Source: Candidatus Gastranaerophilales bacterium (GTDB lineage: Bacteria; Cyanobacteriota; Vampirovibrionia; Gastranaerophilales; Gastranaerophilaceae). Taken from it: DNA of 64,000 nt. The translations under genes were made by a program, and so were the position numbers. Shown piece by piece: positions 49,358-56,920 of the stretch (the first letter of the stretch is position 1; the number at the start of each line of letters is the position of its first letter). Under the pieces are notes generated by a model. The model worked only from the letters and a program-made list of their open reading frames with translations. It searched no databases and was not told the DNA's origin. The stretch lies in the NCBI GenBank assembly GCA_900767135.1, contig CAAFYU010000085.1, positions 62,001-126,000 on the forward strand. Direction: 5' to 3'.

Positions 49358-50143
49358 TTGGAGAGCAAAATACAAACAATCGAAAATATAGACGAGCTTA
49401 TTCTTGCATACAAAAATTGCACTGACGAAAAAAAGAAACGTATGCTCCATATTTCTATTGTTGAAATAGGAATGCAGTTTGTAAAAAAAATTGCCGGAAA
49501 TATTTCTATTCAGTCAAAAATTTCAAACGAAGATTTGATACAAGTTGGCTCAATCGGCTTGATTAAGGCTATTGAGTTTTTTAATCCTGACAAGAATACG
49601 AAATTCAAAACTTATGCATCATATTTTATTAGAGGTGAAATCAAACATTATTTAAGGGATAAAGCCTCAATAATCAAAGCTCCGAGAGAATTACAAGAAC
49701 TTGTATTTAAAATTAGTTCTGCTGTAAAATTCTTAAAAGAAAAGGGGATTGAAGAACCATCGGAAGATCAGATTGCAGATGTTGTAGGGGTTTCACAACA
49801 AAAAATCCATGAAGTTATGGAAATAGAACTTTGCAAAACGACTTTGTCACTTGATCAGGCTACATCTTCCGTTGATGACGATGATTTGGCTCTCATTGAC
49901 AAAATTCCGGCTGGCGACTATCAAGAGTTTATGAACTCTTACGAAAATAAAATTATGCTTGCAGAAGCAATCAAAAAGCTTCCAAAAGATTTGCAAGAAA
50001 TAGTTGAAATGAGCTATTATCAAGACTTAAATCAACGTGAAATTTCTGAAAAAATTCATATTTCGCAGATGCAAGTTTCAAGGAGATTAAAAAAAGCTTT
50101 GAGCAAGATGTACGAAATTATTACAAGTAAAGACGACAACTAA
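49358..50143 (+). CDS. SigB/SigF-like alternative sigma factor
   Basis: The 261-residue protein has sigma region 2 (LIQVGSIGLIKAIEFFNPDK, then FKTYASYFIRGEIKHYLRDK), region 3 (about 115-165, ISSAVKFLKEKGIEEPSEDQ) and region 4 with a helix-turn-helix (LNQREISEKIHISQMQVSRR). The order and the missing region 1 put it in group 3, near SigB/SigF/SigG and the cyanobacterial SigF. The TTG start at 49358 is chosen because GGAG lies upstream; a longer N-terminus would be unsupported. TATAAT occurs at 49328-49333. It is followed after 14 nt by the prepilin peptidase. No anti-sigma gene is adjacent. It is a candidate reader of the GCAAWT/TTTATA promoters. Confidence 0.92.
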   Translation: MESKIQTIENIDELILAYKNCTDEKKKRMLHISIVEIGMQFVKKIAGNISIQSKISNEDLIQVGSIGLIKAIEFFNPDKNTKFKTYASYFIRGEIKHYLRDKASIIKAPRELQELVFKISSAVKFLKEKGIEEPSEDQIADVVGVSQQKIHEVMEIELCKTTLSLDQATSSVDDDDLALIDKIPAGDYQEFMNSYENKIMLAEAIKKLPKDLQEIVEMSYYQDLNQREISEKIHISQMQVSRRLKKALSKMYEIITSKDDN

Positions 50144-50157
50144 AAAGGAGATATAAA

Positions 50158-51153
50158 ATGGGAGCACTTATTACAATACTTGCACTCGTGTTTGTTACAG
50201 GATTATGTATAGGAAGTTTCTTAAATGTAGTTATTTTAAGAACTTTATCGGAAGAATCAATTGTTTTTCCGGCATCAAAGTGCCCTAAATGCCAAACACC
50301 TTTAAAATGGTGGCATAATATCCCAGTTTTTTCATATATCTTTTTGCGTGGTAAATGTGCTTTCTGTAAAGAACCGATTAGTATTCAATATCCAATAATA
50401 GAATTACTTACAGGGATTATTTTTACTTTATTGTTTATGAAATTCGGTCTCAGTTTTGACACACTATTTGCGTGGATTTTTTCAGCATTACTAATCGTAA
50501 TTGCAGGAACCGATATGAAAGAAAAAGTTGTATATGATGTTCACACATATACATTAATCGGATTTGGACTACTTTATGCTCTAATTGTCACAGGAACATC
50601 TCTTTTTCAAATTCATGCAGCGGGAACTCCATTGGAATTTTCAAAATACATTTTGTTAAATAATCCGCTCACAATGTCTGTTTTTGGTGCATTATTGGGA
50701 GCTTTAATTCTTGAAATTTTGGCAAGAGCCGGTTATTTGATTGCCGGAACAAGAGCTTTTGGAGAAGGCGATACTTTTATTGCAGCAGGACTTGGTGCAA
50801 TATTTGGCTGGCGAACATTACTTGTTGTATTGGTATTATCAGTAATCGTTCAAGTTGTTCTGTTTTTGCCAATATTTATAAGAGATCTTGTTAAAAATAA
50901 GGACTGGAAAACCTTGATATCATTCGCTGTGTTCTGTATCTTTGCAATAATCTTTTATTCGTTACAGCATTTTAGAATAATCACAGTTGAAAATGTTTTA
51001 ATTTTCTCAATCGGTGCAATAATTCTTGCGGTACTTGGAATAATATCTTGTATGTTTATTTTCAAAGGTTTGAGAGAAAACCCAGAAAACAGAACATATT
51101 TACCGTTTGGGCCGGCAATGGTAATCGCAGCATTTGCAGCATTGTTATTGTAA
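50158..51153 (+). CDS. Type IV prepilin leader peptidase (A24 family)
   Basis: The 331-residue membrane protein has the N-terminal domain GSFLNVVILR followed by two CxxC pairs (CPKC and CAFC) as in methylating PilD enzymes. The A24 aspartates are in AGTDMKEKVVYD (about 120) and GEGDTFIAAG (about 202). It cleaves the leader from type IV pilins or pseudopilins and N-methylates the new end. The C-terminal part has extra hydrophobic segments beyond the usual length. AAAAGGAG precedes the ATG. It is co-directional with the sigma factor, which could link pilus assembly to an alternative sigma programme. ComEC at 9648 would benefit from such pili. Confidence 0.93.
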   Translation: MGALITILALVFVTGLCIGSFLNVVILRTLSEESIVFPASKCPKCQTPLKWWHNIPVFSYIFLRGKCAFCKEPISIQYPIIELLTGIIFTLLFMKFGLSFDTLFAWIFSALLIVIAGTDMKEKVVYDVHTYTLIGFGLLYALIVTGTSLFQIHAAGTPLEFSKYILLNNPLTMSVFGALLGALILEILARAGYLIAGTRAFGEGDTFIAAGLGAIFGWRTLLVVLVLSVIVQVVLFLPIFIRDLVKNKDWKTLISFAVFCIFAIIFYSLQHFRIITVENVLIFSIGAIILAVLGIISCMFIFKGLRENPENRTYLPFGPAMVIAAFAALLL

Positions 51154-51212
51154 TAGAAGTTATGAAAACTAATAATTTATTGTTATCATAAAGAAAAATT
51201 AATATTCTTGTA

Positions 51213-51251
51213 AAAAACTTTCGACCGGATTGTATTTAGTCGAAAGTTTTT
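51213..51251. terminator. Bidirectional terminator
   Basis: AAAAACTTTCGAC (51213-51225) and GTCGAAAGTTTTT (51239-51251) form a perfect 13-bp stem between the convergent prepilin peptidase and SulP genes. Confidence 0.9.
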
Positions 51252-51253
51252 AA

Positions 51254-52855
51254 TTATCTTGTAAAATATTGTGTTTTTGCAAAATCAATTGCTTCTAATT
51301 CCGAAGAATAAATCCCTTCAACTTGTGTTGTTATGTCATATTTTTCTAGTTGAGTTTTGACTTCGTCATTATTAATAACCATTAAAATTTTTATATGCTG
51401 AGATTTTAAACGAAGGATAATATCTTCCAGTGCAAAAATTGCTGAAATATCAAGCATATCTTCTCCGTCGTAAACAATTATAAGATATTTTGTTCCTAAA
51501 AACTCATCAAATTGAGAAATGATTTGAGTTGCTGAGCCAAAGAAAAAAGCTCCGCTTATGTGGACAACACGAATTTTATGTCTGGAATCTTTTTCCAGTA
51601 CTTTTTCAAGTTTTCTTGTGTTGTCGTCACAAATCTTGCGATTTACAAGTTTTGCTCTATCTGCGACTCTTTTGGCATAAAGTAAAGATGCAAGCGTAAT
51701 CCCTGCTCCAACTGCAACAATCAGGTTATAAAAAACGGTTAATGTAAACACGACACAAAGAACTATCAAATCATCTTTTGGTGCTAAATTTAAAACTTTT
51801 AGGAATTTTATATCAATAATATCGTAGCCAATTTTTATCAAAATTCCGGCAAGTACTGCCAGAGGAATTTGGGCAACAAATCCTGAAAATTTATATATCA
51901 ATAAAACCAGCACAACAGATGTTATAATTGTTGTCAAACGGGTAGTTGCTCCTGTTTTTAAAGCGGCTACCGTTCTCATAGTTGCAGCTGATCCGGGAAG
52001 AGTTCCGGTCATTGCACAACAAATATTTCCTAAACCTTGTGCAGCAAGCATTCTCTTTGGGGATACAGAAGCTTTTGTTACCGATGTGCAAACAAGTCCG
52101 GTTAATAAGCTTTCTGATGATAAAATAACTGCAAGCATTACAGAATATTGAAAGTATGTGATAAAATCGTGCAAAGTTGTTTGTGGAAAGCTGACGGACG
52201 GCAACGAAACAGATATTTCTGAAATTCGTGCAATGTTTAAGTCGGTTTTTATTGAAATAAGTGTACAAATTATTAATGCTAAAATTTGCGATGGCACGTA
52301 TTTGTTCCATCTTTTAGGAAAGAAAAATACTATGCACAAAGTTAAAATTCCGATTACAAATGCTTGATGGTTTAGCATTGAGATAGATTTAAATACAGTT
52401 TCAAGGCTTTCTATTGTATTTGAACAGGCAGAGAGTCCCAGAAGCGGATTTAATTGCATTATTATAATAATAACTCCGACTCCGTTCATAAATCCGGAAA
52501 TTACAGGGTAAGGCACATATTTAACAATTTCCGGAAGTTTTGTTAATGAAAGAATTACCTGTAAAATCCCTGCTAAAAATATTATAAAAATTACCGAATT
52601 TAAATCTTTGTTCAAAGCGTGCATAACAGATGCAACAACAATTGCAACCGGTCCTGTGATGCCTGATATCATAGGAACTTTGGTGCCTAAAATTCCGGCA
52701 ATTAGACATAAAATAATTGCCCCCCAAATTCCGGCACTTGCTCCAAAGCCTGTTGCAACTCCAAAGGCAAGAGCCTGTGGAAGCGTGATAATAGAGGCGT
52801 TAAGTCCTCCTAATATATCTCCTGTTAAAATTTGAAATTTTTCTTTTATTGTCAT
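51254..52855 (-). CDS. SulP-family anion transporter with STAS domain
   Basis: The 533-residue protein has the SLC26/SulP core of about 12-14 helices, with LGGLNASIITLPQALAFGVA near the N-terminus and GTLPGSAATMRTVAALKTGA in the middle, and a C-terminal STAS domain (about 440-533, VVHISGAFFFGSATQII). The family transports sulfate, bicarbonate or other anions, and the substrate cannot be told from sequence alone. ATG 52855 is supported by TTGATT-17-TATAAT ending 6 nt before it and by the domain start. No Shine-Dalgarno is present. The promoter region is shared with divergent deoC, with overlapping elements. Confidence 0.93.
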   Translation of the reverse strand: MTIKEKFQILTGDILGGLNASIITLPQALAFGVATGFGASAGIWGAIILCLIAGILGTKVPMISGITGPVAIVVASVMHALNKDLNSVIFIIFLAGILQVILSLTKLPEIVKYVPYPVISGFMNGVGVIIIIMQLNPLLGLSACSNTIESLETVFKSISMLNHQAFVIGILTLCIVFFFPKRWNKYVPSQILALIICTLISIKTDLNIARISEISVSLPSVSFPQTTLHDFITYFQYSVMLAVILSSESLLTGLVCTSVTKASVSPKRMLAAQGLGNICCAMTGTLPGSAATMRTVAALKTGATTRLTTIITSVVLVLLIYKFSGFVAQIPLAVLAGILIKIGYDIIDIKFLKVLNLAPKDDLIVLCVVFTLTVFYNLIVAVGAGITLASLLYAKRVADRAKLVNRKICDDNTRKLEKVLEKDSRHKIRVVHISGAFFFGSATQIISQFDEFLGTKYLIIVYDGEDMLDISAIFALEDIILRLKSQHIKILMVINNDEVKTQLEKYDITTQVEGIYSSELEAIDFAKTQYFTR

Positions 52856-52861
52856 AAAAAA

Positions 52862-52890
52862 ATTATAAATAAACTTTGTGTTATAATCAA
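52862..52890 (-). promoter_or_regulatory. SulP promoter, predicted leaderless
   Basis: On the minus strand TTGATT (52885-52890), 17 nt, TATAAT (52862-52867), then 6 nt to the ATG at 52855. A plus-strand TATAAT for deoC lies at 52882-52887, so the two promoters overlap. Confidence 0.65.
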
Positions 52891-52907
52891 GCAAAAAGGG
52901 AGAAATT

Positions 52908-53558
52908 ATGGAAAATTTAAACAAACACATTGAACACACATTATTAAAACAAGATGCAAAATTAGAGGATTTAAAAAAGTTGTTTGAAGAGGCTAAGGAA
53001 CATCATTTTTTAGGAGTTTGTATTAATCCTGCATACGTAAAACTTGCAAAAGAAAATCTAAAAGATAGTGATGTGAAAGTTGTGACGGTTGTCGGGTTTC
53101 CGCTTGGGGCAAACAGAAGTGATGTAAAAGCTTTTGAAACTGCAAAAGCTGTTGAAGATGGAGCAGATGAAATTGATATGGTAATAAATGTTTCTGCTAT
53201 AAAAAATAAAGACTATGACTTTGTTTTAGATGATATTAAAACGGTTAAATCTGCTTGCCAAGATAAGCCTCTAAAAGTTATTTTAGAAACAGATTTGCTT
53301 GAAAAGGACGAAATAAAAAAAGCTTGCGAACTTTGTGTAGAAGCTCGGGCTGACTTTGTAAAAACGTCAACAGGGTTTGTAAAGAATGGAGTTGGAGCAA
53401 AAGTGGAAGATGTTAAACTTATGTACGAAACGGTTTCTCCTTTTGGGTTAAAAGTCAAAGCATCAGGCGGAATTCGTGACAAAGAAGCAGCTTTGAAAAT
53501 GCTAGAAGCAGGTGCAGAAAGACTTGGTACAAGTTCAGGAGTTAAAATAGTTTCATAA
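52908..53558 (+). CDS. deoC: Deoxyribose-phosphate aldolase
   Basis: The 216-residue enzyme has the TIM-barrel class I aldolase motifs HTLLKQDA, LGVCINPAYV, VVGFPLGANRSDVK, DEIDMVINVSA, KVILETDLL, and the Schiff-base Lys in VKTSTGFVKNGVGA (about 150), followed by KASGGIRDKEAALKM. It splits deoxyribose-5-phosphate to acetaldehyde and glyceraldehyde-3-phosphate in nucleoside catabolism. AGGGAG lies before the ATG and TATAAT about 20 nt upstream. It is monocistronic, closed by a bidirectional terminator. The methylthioadenosine phosphorylase at 5810 is the only other nucleoside-salvage gene in the window. Confidence 0.96.
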   Translation: MENLNKHIEHTLLKQDAKLEDLKKLFEEAKEHHFLGVCINPAYVKLAKENLKDSDVKVVTVVGFPLGANRSDVKAFETAKAVEDGADEIDMVINVSAIKNKDYDFVLDDIKTVKSACQDKPLKVILETDLLEKDEIKKACELCVEARADFVKTSTGFVKNGVGAKVEDVKLMYETVSPFGLKVKASGGIRDKEAALKMLEAGAERLGTSSGVKIVS

Positions 53559-53603
53559 AAATATTATTTATATTCTGAATAGTTTAAATGTTTTAAATTT
53601 CAT

Positions 53604-53637
53604 AAAAAAAATTCCCTGAGCTCAGGGAATTTTTTTT
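53604..53637. terminator. Bidirectional terminator between deoC and relA
   Basis: A perfect palindrome centred on GAGCTC (AAATTCCCTGAG/CTCAGGGAATTT) is flanked by seven or more A and T residues on each side. Confidence 0.95.
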
Positions 53638-55846
53638 ATTTCTTCTTTGGGGTTTTGGAGTGTTTTGCTTTACCGCTGTTTCGTCTTGGCATATTGGCGG
53701 TTGCATAAGATGTTTGAATACGTTTTACGCTATAAACATCTGGAATTGCCTGAATACTTAGGGTAACTTTTTTCAATGTATCAATGTTATCAAGTTCCAA
53801 ACCAAGTTCAATAATCCCGACTTTTCCACTTTTGGATTTTACATTTGCATAAGTAATGTTCGTGCCGTTATCGGAAACAGCTGCAATAATATCTTTTAAA
53901 AGACCTTGTTTTTCAGCAGTTTCAACTCTGATTGTCGTATTATAAGTTCTATTTGTGTTGTCACCTGACCAGCGAATATTCATGAGTCTTTCCGGTTCAA
54001 TGTTGTCTAGCATTTGACAATCCATTCTATGGACAGTAACTCCTTTGGCTCTTGTAACAACGCCAACAATAGGTTCCCCAGGTATTGGAGAGCAACATTT
54101 TGCAATTGAATACATCAGACCTTCAAGGCCGATAATATCTTTTTCTGAACTTTTTCGAGAAGGTCCATGGAAATTTTCACCAGGGACTCTTGTAGATTCA
54201 GGCTTTTTAAGTTTATTAATAACTTTATTTACAGTCGTTTCACCATAACCAAGTGCCGCAAACAAATCTTCTGTTGAAACATAGTTCATTTGTTTGGCAA
54301 CTTTCGTAAATTCTCCTGATTTCATATAATCATCAAAAACAGCCTTTGTAAGCTCATGTTCAAGGTTTGTTTTTCCGATATCAATATGCTCTTCTCGATT
54401 ATTTTTCTTAAACCATTGTTTAATTTTTGATGATGCCTGTTTGGTTACAACGAAATTCAACCAGTCAAGGCGTGGTGCAGGTGTCTTAGATGTCAAAATT
54501 TCTACAATATCGCCGTTGTTTAATTTTGTATCAAGCTGTGCTATTCTTCCGTTAATAAGTGCACCAACTGTTTTGTTTCCGACTTCCGAGTGAATTCTGT
54601 ATGCAAAGTCGACAGGTGTTGCGTTTATCGGCAAATCAAATACGTCCCCGTTTGGAGTGAAGGCAAATACCTGATCAGAGAAAAGATCTAGTTTTACAGA
54701 GTTTACGTAGTCTTCTGCTGAGGTCATGTCTTTATCATATTCGACAAGTTTTCTCATCCACGAGAACTGCATATCTGTCGGATTATTGGCTTTTTGAGAA
54801 CCTTTTTCCTTATAACGCCAGTGAGCGGCAATACCATATTCTGCAACTTCGTGCATCTCCCAAGTTCTGATTTGAACTTCTAGTGGCTTTGTTTTCGGCC
54901 CGATAACAGATGTGTGAAGTGATTGGTACATGTTGCCTTTTGGCATTGCAATGTAATCTTTAAATCTACCAGGGATAGGCTTAAATTGCGAGTGAATAAG
55001 ACCCAAAACCTCATAACATTCTTTTTCCGTATCTACAATTACACGAACTGCTGTGATATCATAAAGATCATGGAACGCAATATTCAAACGTTTCATTTTG
55101 CTGTAAATACTGTAATAATGCTTTGCACGACCTGTGATTTGTGCATTAATTCCGGCTTTTTTTACGTCTTGCGAGATTTTATCAATAAGAATTTTGACTG
55201 TTGCTTCTCTGTCTGCTTTTGTTTGTGAAACAAGACGTGCAATTTCAAAATACTTGTCCGGTTCAAGATATCTCAAAGACAAATCTTCAAGCTCTGCTTT
55301 GATTTTGTAGATACCTAAACGGTTTGCAAGTGGAGCGAAGATATCAAGGGTTTCACGAGCAATTTTTTGCTGTTTTGCAGTCGTCATAAAATTGAGGGTT
55401 CTCATATTGTGAAGTCGGTCTGCAAGTTTTAAGAAAACAATTCTGATGTCGCTTGCCATTGCAATGAACAAACGTCTGAAATTTTCAGCCTGACGTTCTT
55501 CCTTTGACTTAAATTGAAGTTTCCCCAATTTTGTAACACCTTGAACAAGTGTTAGAACATCTTTGCCAAAAAGTTTTTCTATTTCTTCCGGCTGAGTATC
55601 TGTATCTTCTAAAATATCGTGCAGAAAAGCCGCTTCAAGAGTATGTGAATCAACTTTTAAGCCGACTAAAATTTTCGCTACTTCAACAGGGTGAATAATA
55701 TAAGGTTCTTCCGAAACCCTGTATTGACCTTCGTGCAGTCTTTTGGCAAAAAGATATGCCTTTTCAATTTCTTCTATTTCAGCAGGTTCTCTGTTCTGCT
55801 CAATTAGGATTTTCTTAATATCTTCAAAAAGTGGTTTTTCGCTCAT
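53636..55846 (-). CDS. relA: Bifunctional (p)ppGpp synthetase/hydrolase
   Basis: The 736-residue protein has the RSH domains in order. A hydrolase HD domain at about 40-190 (HPVEVAKIL, FLHDILEDTD) has its metal residues intact. A synthetase domain at about 240-360 includes HSQFKPIPGRFKDYIAMPKG and YQSLHTSV. Then come TGS (about 395-455), a helical and zinc-finger region (AKCCSPIPGEPIVG), and a C-terminal ACT. It makes and degrades (p)ppGpp in the stringent response. A TATAAT lies exactly 6 nt before the ATG and no Shine-Dalgarno is present, so a leaderless message is predicted. It is the only RSH gene in the window. Confidence 0.97.
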   Translation of the reverse strand: MSEKPLFEDIKKILIEQNREPAEIEEIEKAYLFAKRLHEGQYRVSEEPYIIHPVEVAKILVGLKVDSHTLEAAFLHDILEDTDTQPEEIEKLFGKDVLTLVQGVTKLGKLQFKSKEERQAENFRRLFIAMASDIRIVFLKLADRLHNMRTLNFMTTAKQQKIARETLDIFAPLANRLGIYKIKAELEDLSLRYLEPDKYFEIARLVSQTKADREATVKILIDKISQDVKKAGINAQITGRAKHYYSIYSKMKRLNIAFHDLYDITAVRVIVDTEKECYEVLGLIHSQFKPIPGRFKDYIAMPKGNMYQSLHTSVIGPKTKPLEVQIRTWEMHEVAEYGIAAHWRYKEKGSQKANNPTDMQFSWMRKLVEYDKDMTSAEDYVNSVKLDLFSDQVFAFTPNGDVFDLPINATPVDFAYRIHSEVGNKTVGALINGRIAQLDTKLNNGDIVEILTSKTPAPRLDWLNFVVTKQASSKIKQWFKKNNREEHIDIGKTNLEHELTKAVFDDYMKSGEFTKVAKQMNYVSTEDLFAALGYGETTVNKVINKLKKPESTRVPGENFHGPSRKSSEKDIIGLEGLMYSIAKCCSPIPGEPIVGVVTRAKGVTVHRMDCQMLDNIEPERLMNIRWSGDNTNRTYNTTIRVETAEKQGLLKDIIAAVSDNGTNITYANVKSKSGKVGIIELGLELDNIDTLKKVTLSIQAIPDVYSVKRIQTSYATANMPRRNSGKAKHSKTPKKK

Positions 55847-55852
55847 GATATA

Positions 55853-55858
55853 ATTATA
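55853..55858 (-). promoter_or_regulatory. relA -10 element, predicted leaderless
   Basis: TATAAT on the minus strand at 55853-55858, with 6 nt to the ATG at 55846. The -35 is poor (TTGAAA with a 20-nt spacer). Confidence 0.5.
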
Positions 55859-55920
55859 ATACAGATTTTATTAAGATTTTTCAAGTGTAAATGATTAAAT
55901 TCATTCATAAGGATTACAAA

Positions 55921-56214
55921 ATGCTAAAAGAAACGAAAGGTGGAGCAATTTTTTCATTGAAAATTTCTCCTAATGCTTCAAAAAACGAGATAATAAAAAC
56001 TCCTGAGGGTTTTAAAGTTAAAATTACAGCTCAGCCGATTGATGGTAAAGCCAATAAAGCGTTGATTGAATTTTTATCAAAACAATTTAAAGTGCCAAAA
56101 TCCTATTTCGAAATCCTTCGAGGAGAAACATCTAAGGATAAAACATTGTTATTAAAAAACATTGACGAAGAAAAAATTCAATTTATAAATGAATTGTTAA
56201 ATAATGTTAAATAA
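55921..56214 (+). CDS. YggU/DUF167-family protein
   Basis: The 97-residue protein matches the DUF167 (YggU) family, with LKISPNASKNEII, GFKVKITAQPIDGKANKALI and LSKQFKVPKSYFEILRGETSKDKTLL. The family is widespread and of unknown function, and often next to yggT. Here YggT is encoded far away at 4991. ATG 55921 is chosen because AAGGAT lies upstream and the conserved core starts soon after. It is divergent from relA, with 74 bases between the start codons, and may share its transcript with the gene at 56264. Confidence 0.9.
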   Translation: MLKETKGGAIFSLKISPNASKNEIIKTPEGFKVKITAQPIDGKANKALIEFLSKQFKVPKSYFEILRGETSKDKTLLLKNIDEEKIQFINELLNNVK

Positions 56215-56263
56215 GCAACAAAAAATTTTTTTAGAGGTTTTATTCTCCTAAAAAGGAGAAATT

Positions 56264-56665
56264 ATGCAAGTTAATAACAATTCCAATGTCGCTTTTGGAA
56301 CAAAGGTCCCGCAAAAATTTTTAAATGAATTAAGTTCATCTTCATCAATAAAAAGTAAACATTCTGTTACTTATTTGAATCTTCTTCGAGATTTAGAGGC
56401 AAAGGCAGAACAGGTAAAGAAATTTGGAAGTAATTCATTTGAAATTGGTTTTACCAAAGACCCTGAAACCCAAAAAATGACTTTATGTTTAAAAGACGCT
56501 CTAAATGCAGATAGAACTCCGGTAATTTTGCCTAAAAACAGAAAACAAGCTTTATTAGCGAGATTTTTTGCATTAAAAAAAGAAGATATAGTTAATGCTC
56601 AGAATAAGATAAAACATGGTTCAACGATAGAAGAAATAAAAAAACACATAATAAAATTCAGATAA
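56264..56665 (+). CDS. Lineage-specific protein with NVAFG N-terminus
   Basis: The 133-residue protein is of unknown function. It begins MQVNNNSNVAFGTKVPQKFL, the clearest example of the NVAFG-type motif in this window, then has a Ser-rich stretch (NELSSSSSIKSK), a helical region (YLNLLRDLEAKAEQVKK), a strand-rich part (SFEIGFTKDPETQKMTLCLK) and a basic C-terminus. No signal peptide or membrane segment is seen. AAAAGGAG precedes the ATG. About 45 nt upstream AGCAAC and TTTATT are 18 nt apart and could be a weak copy of the shared promoter. It is followed by the structured leader of the next gene. Confidence 0.65.
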   Translation: MQVNNNSNVAFGTKVPQKFLNELSSSSSIKSKHSVTYLNLLRDLEAKAEQVKKFGSNSFEIGFTKDPETQKMTLCLKDALNADRTPVILPKNRKQALLARFFALKKEDIVNAQNKIKHGSTIEEIKKHIIKFR

Positions 56666-56723
56666 ACTTGCAAAAATATTACATTTATAGTATATTTTGC
56701 TTAGGTAGAAATATGATAGTAAA

Positions 56724-56909
56724 TTATTCTTTAAAACTCCATCATGTCCATTGTCATAGTGTCCTTGAAAGACTATGAATTGATGGTGTACGCTTTTAAA
56801 GAATAAAGTTTCAATTCTTTTATAAATGGTCTTTCAAGGTAAAAGCGATTGACTGTTTAGTATTGAGCGTTTGCTCTCACCTGATATCAGGCGATAAAAA
56901 GAATTGGAG
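56724..56909 (+). promoter_or_regulatory. Highly structured 5' leader with long-range pairing
   Basis: TTATTCTTTAAAA (56724-56736) pairs perfectly with 56794-56806, enclosing CCATCA/TGATGG and CATAGT/ACTATG stems. The hairpin loop CCTTGAAAGAC (56763-56773) is complementary over 11 bases to GTCTTTCAAGG (56829-56839), a pseudoknot or alternative pairing. CAATTCTTTT (56812-56821) pairs with AAAAGAATTG (56897-56906), whose last base starts the ribosome binding site GGAG. GAGC-GTTT-GCTC and CCTGATATCAGG hairpins lie between. This looks like a regulated mRNA leader of unknown type. Confidence 0.65.
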
Positions 56910-56920
56910 AAATAATAAAG

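Noticed and set aside
56668..56696. Possible GCAAWT/TTTATA promoter before 56921.
   Set aside because: GCAAAA to TTTATA spacing does not fit. TTGCAA-17-TATATT reads as an ordinary sigma-70 promoter.
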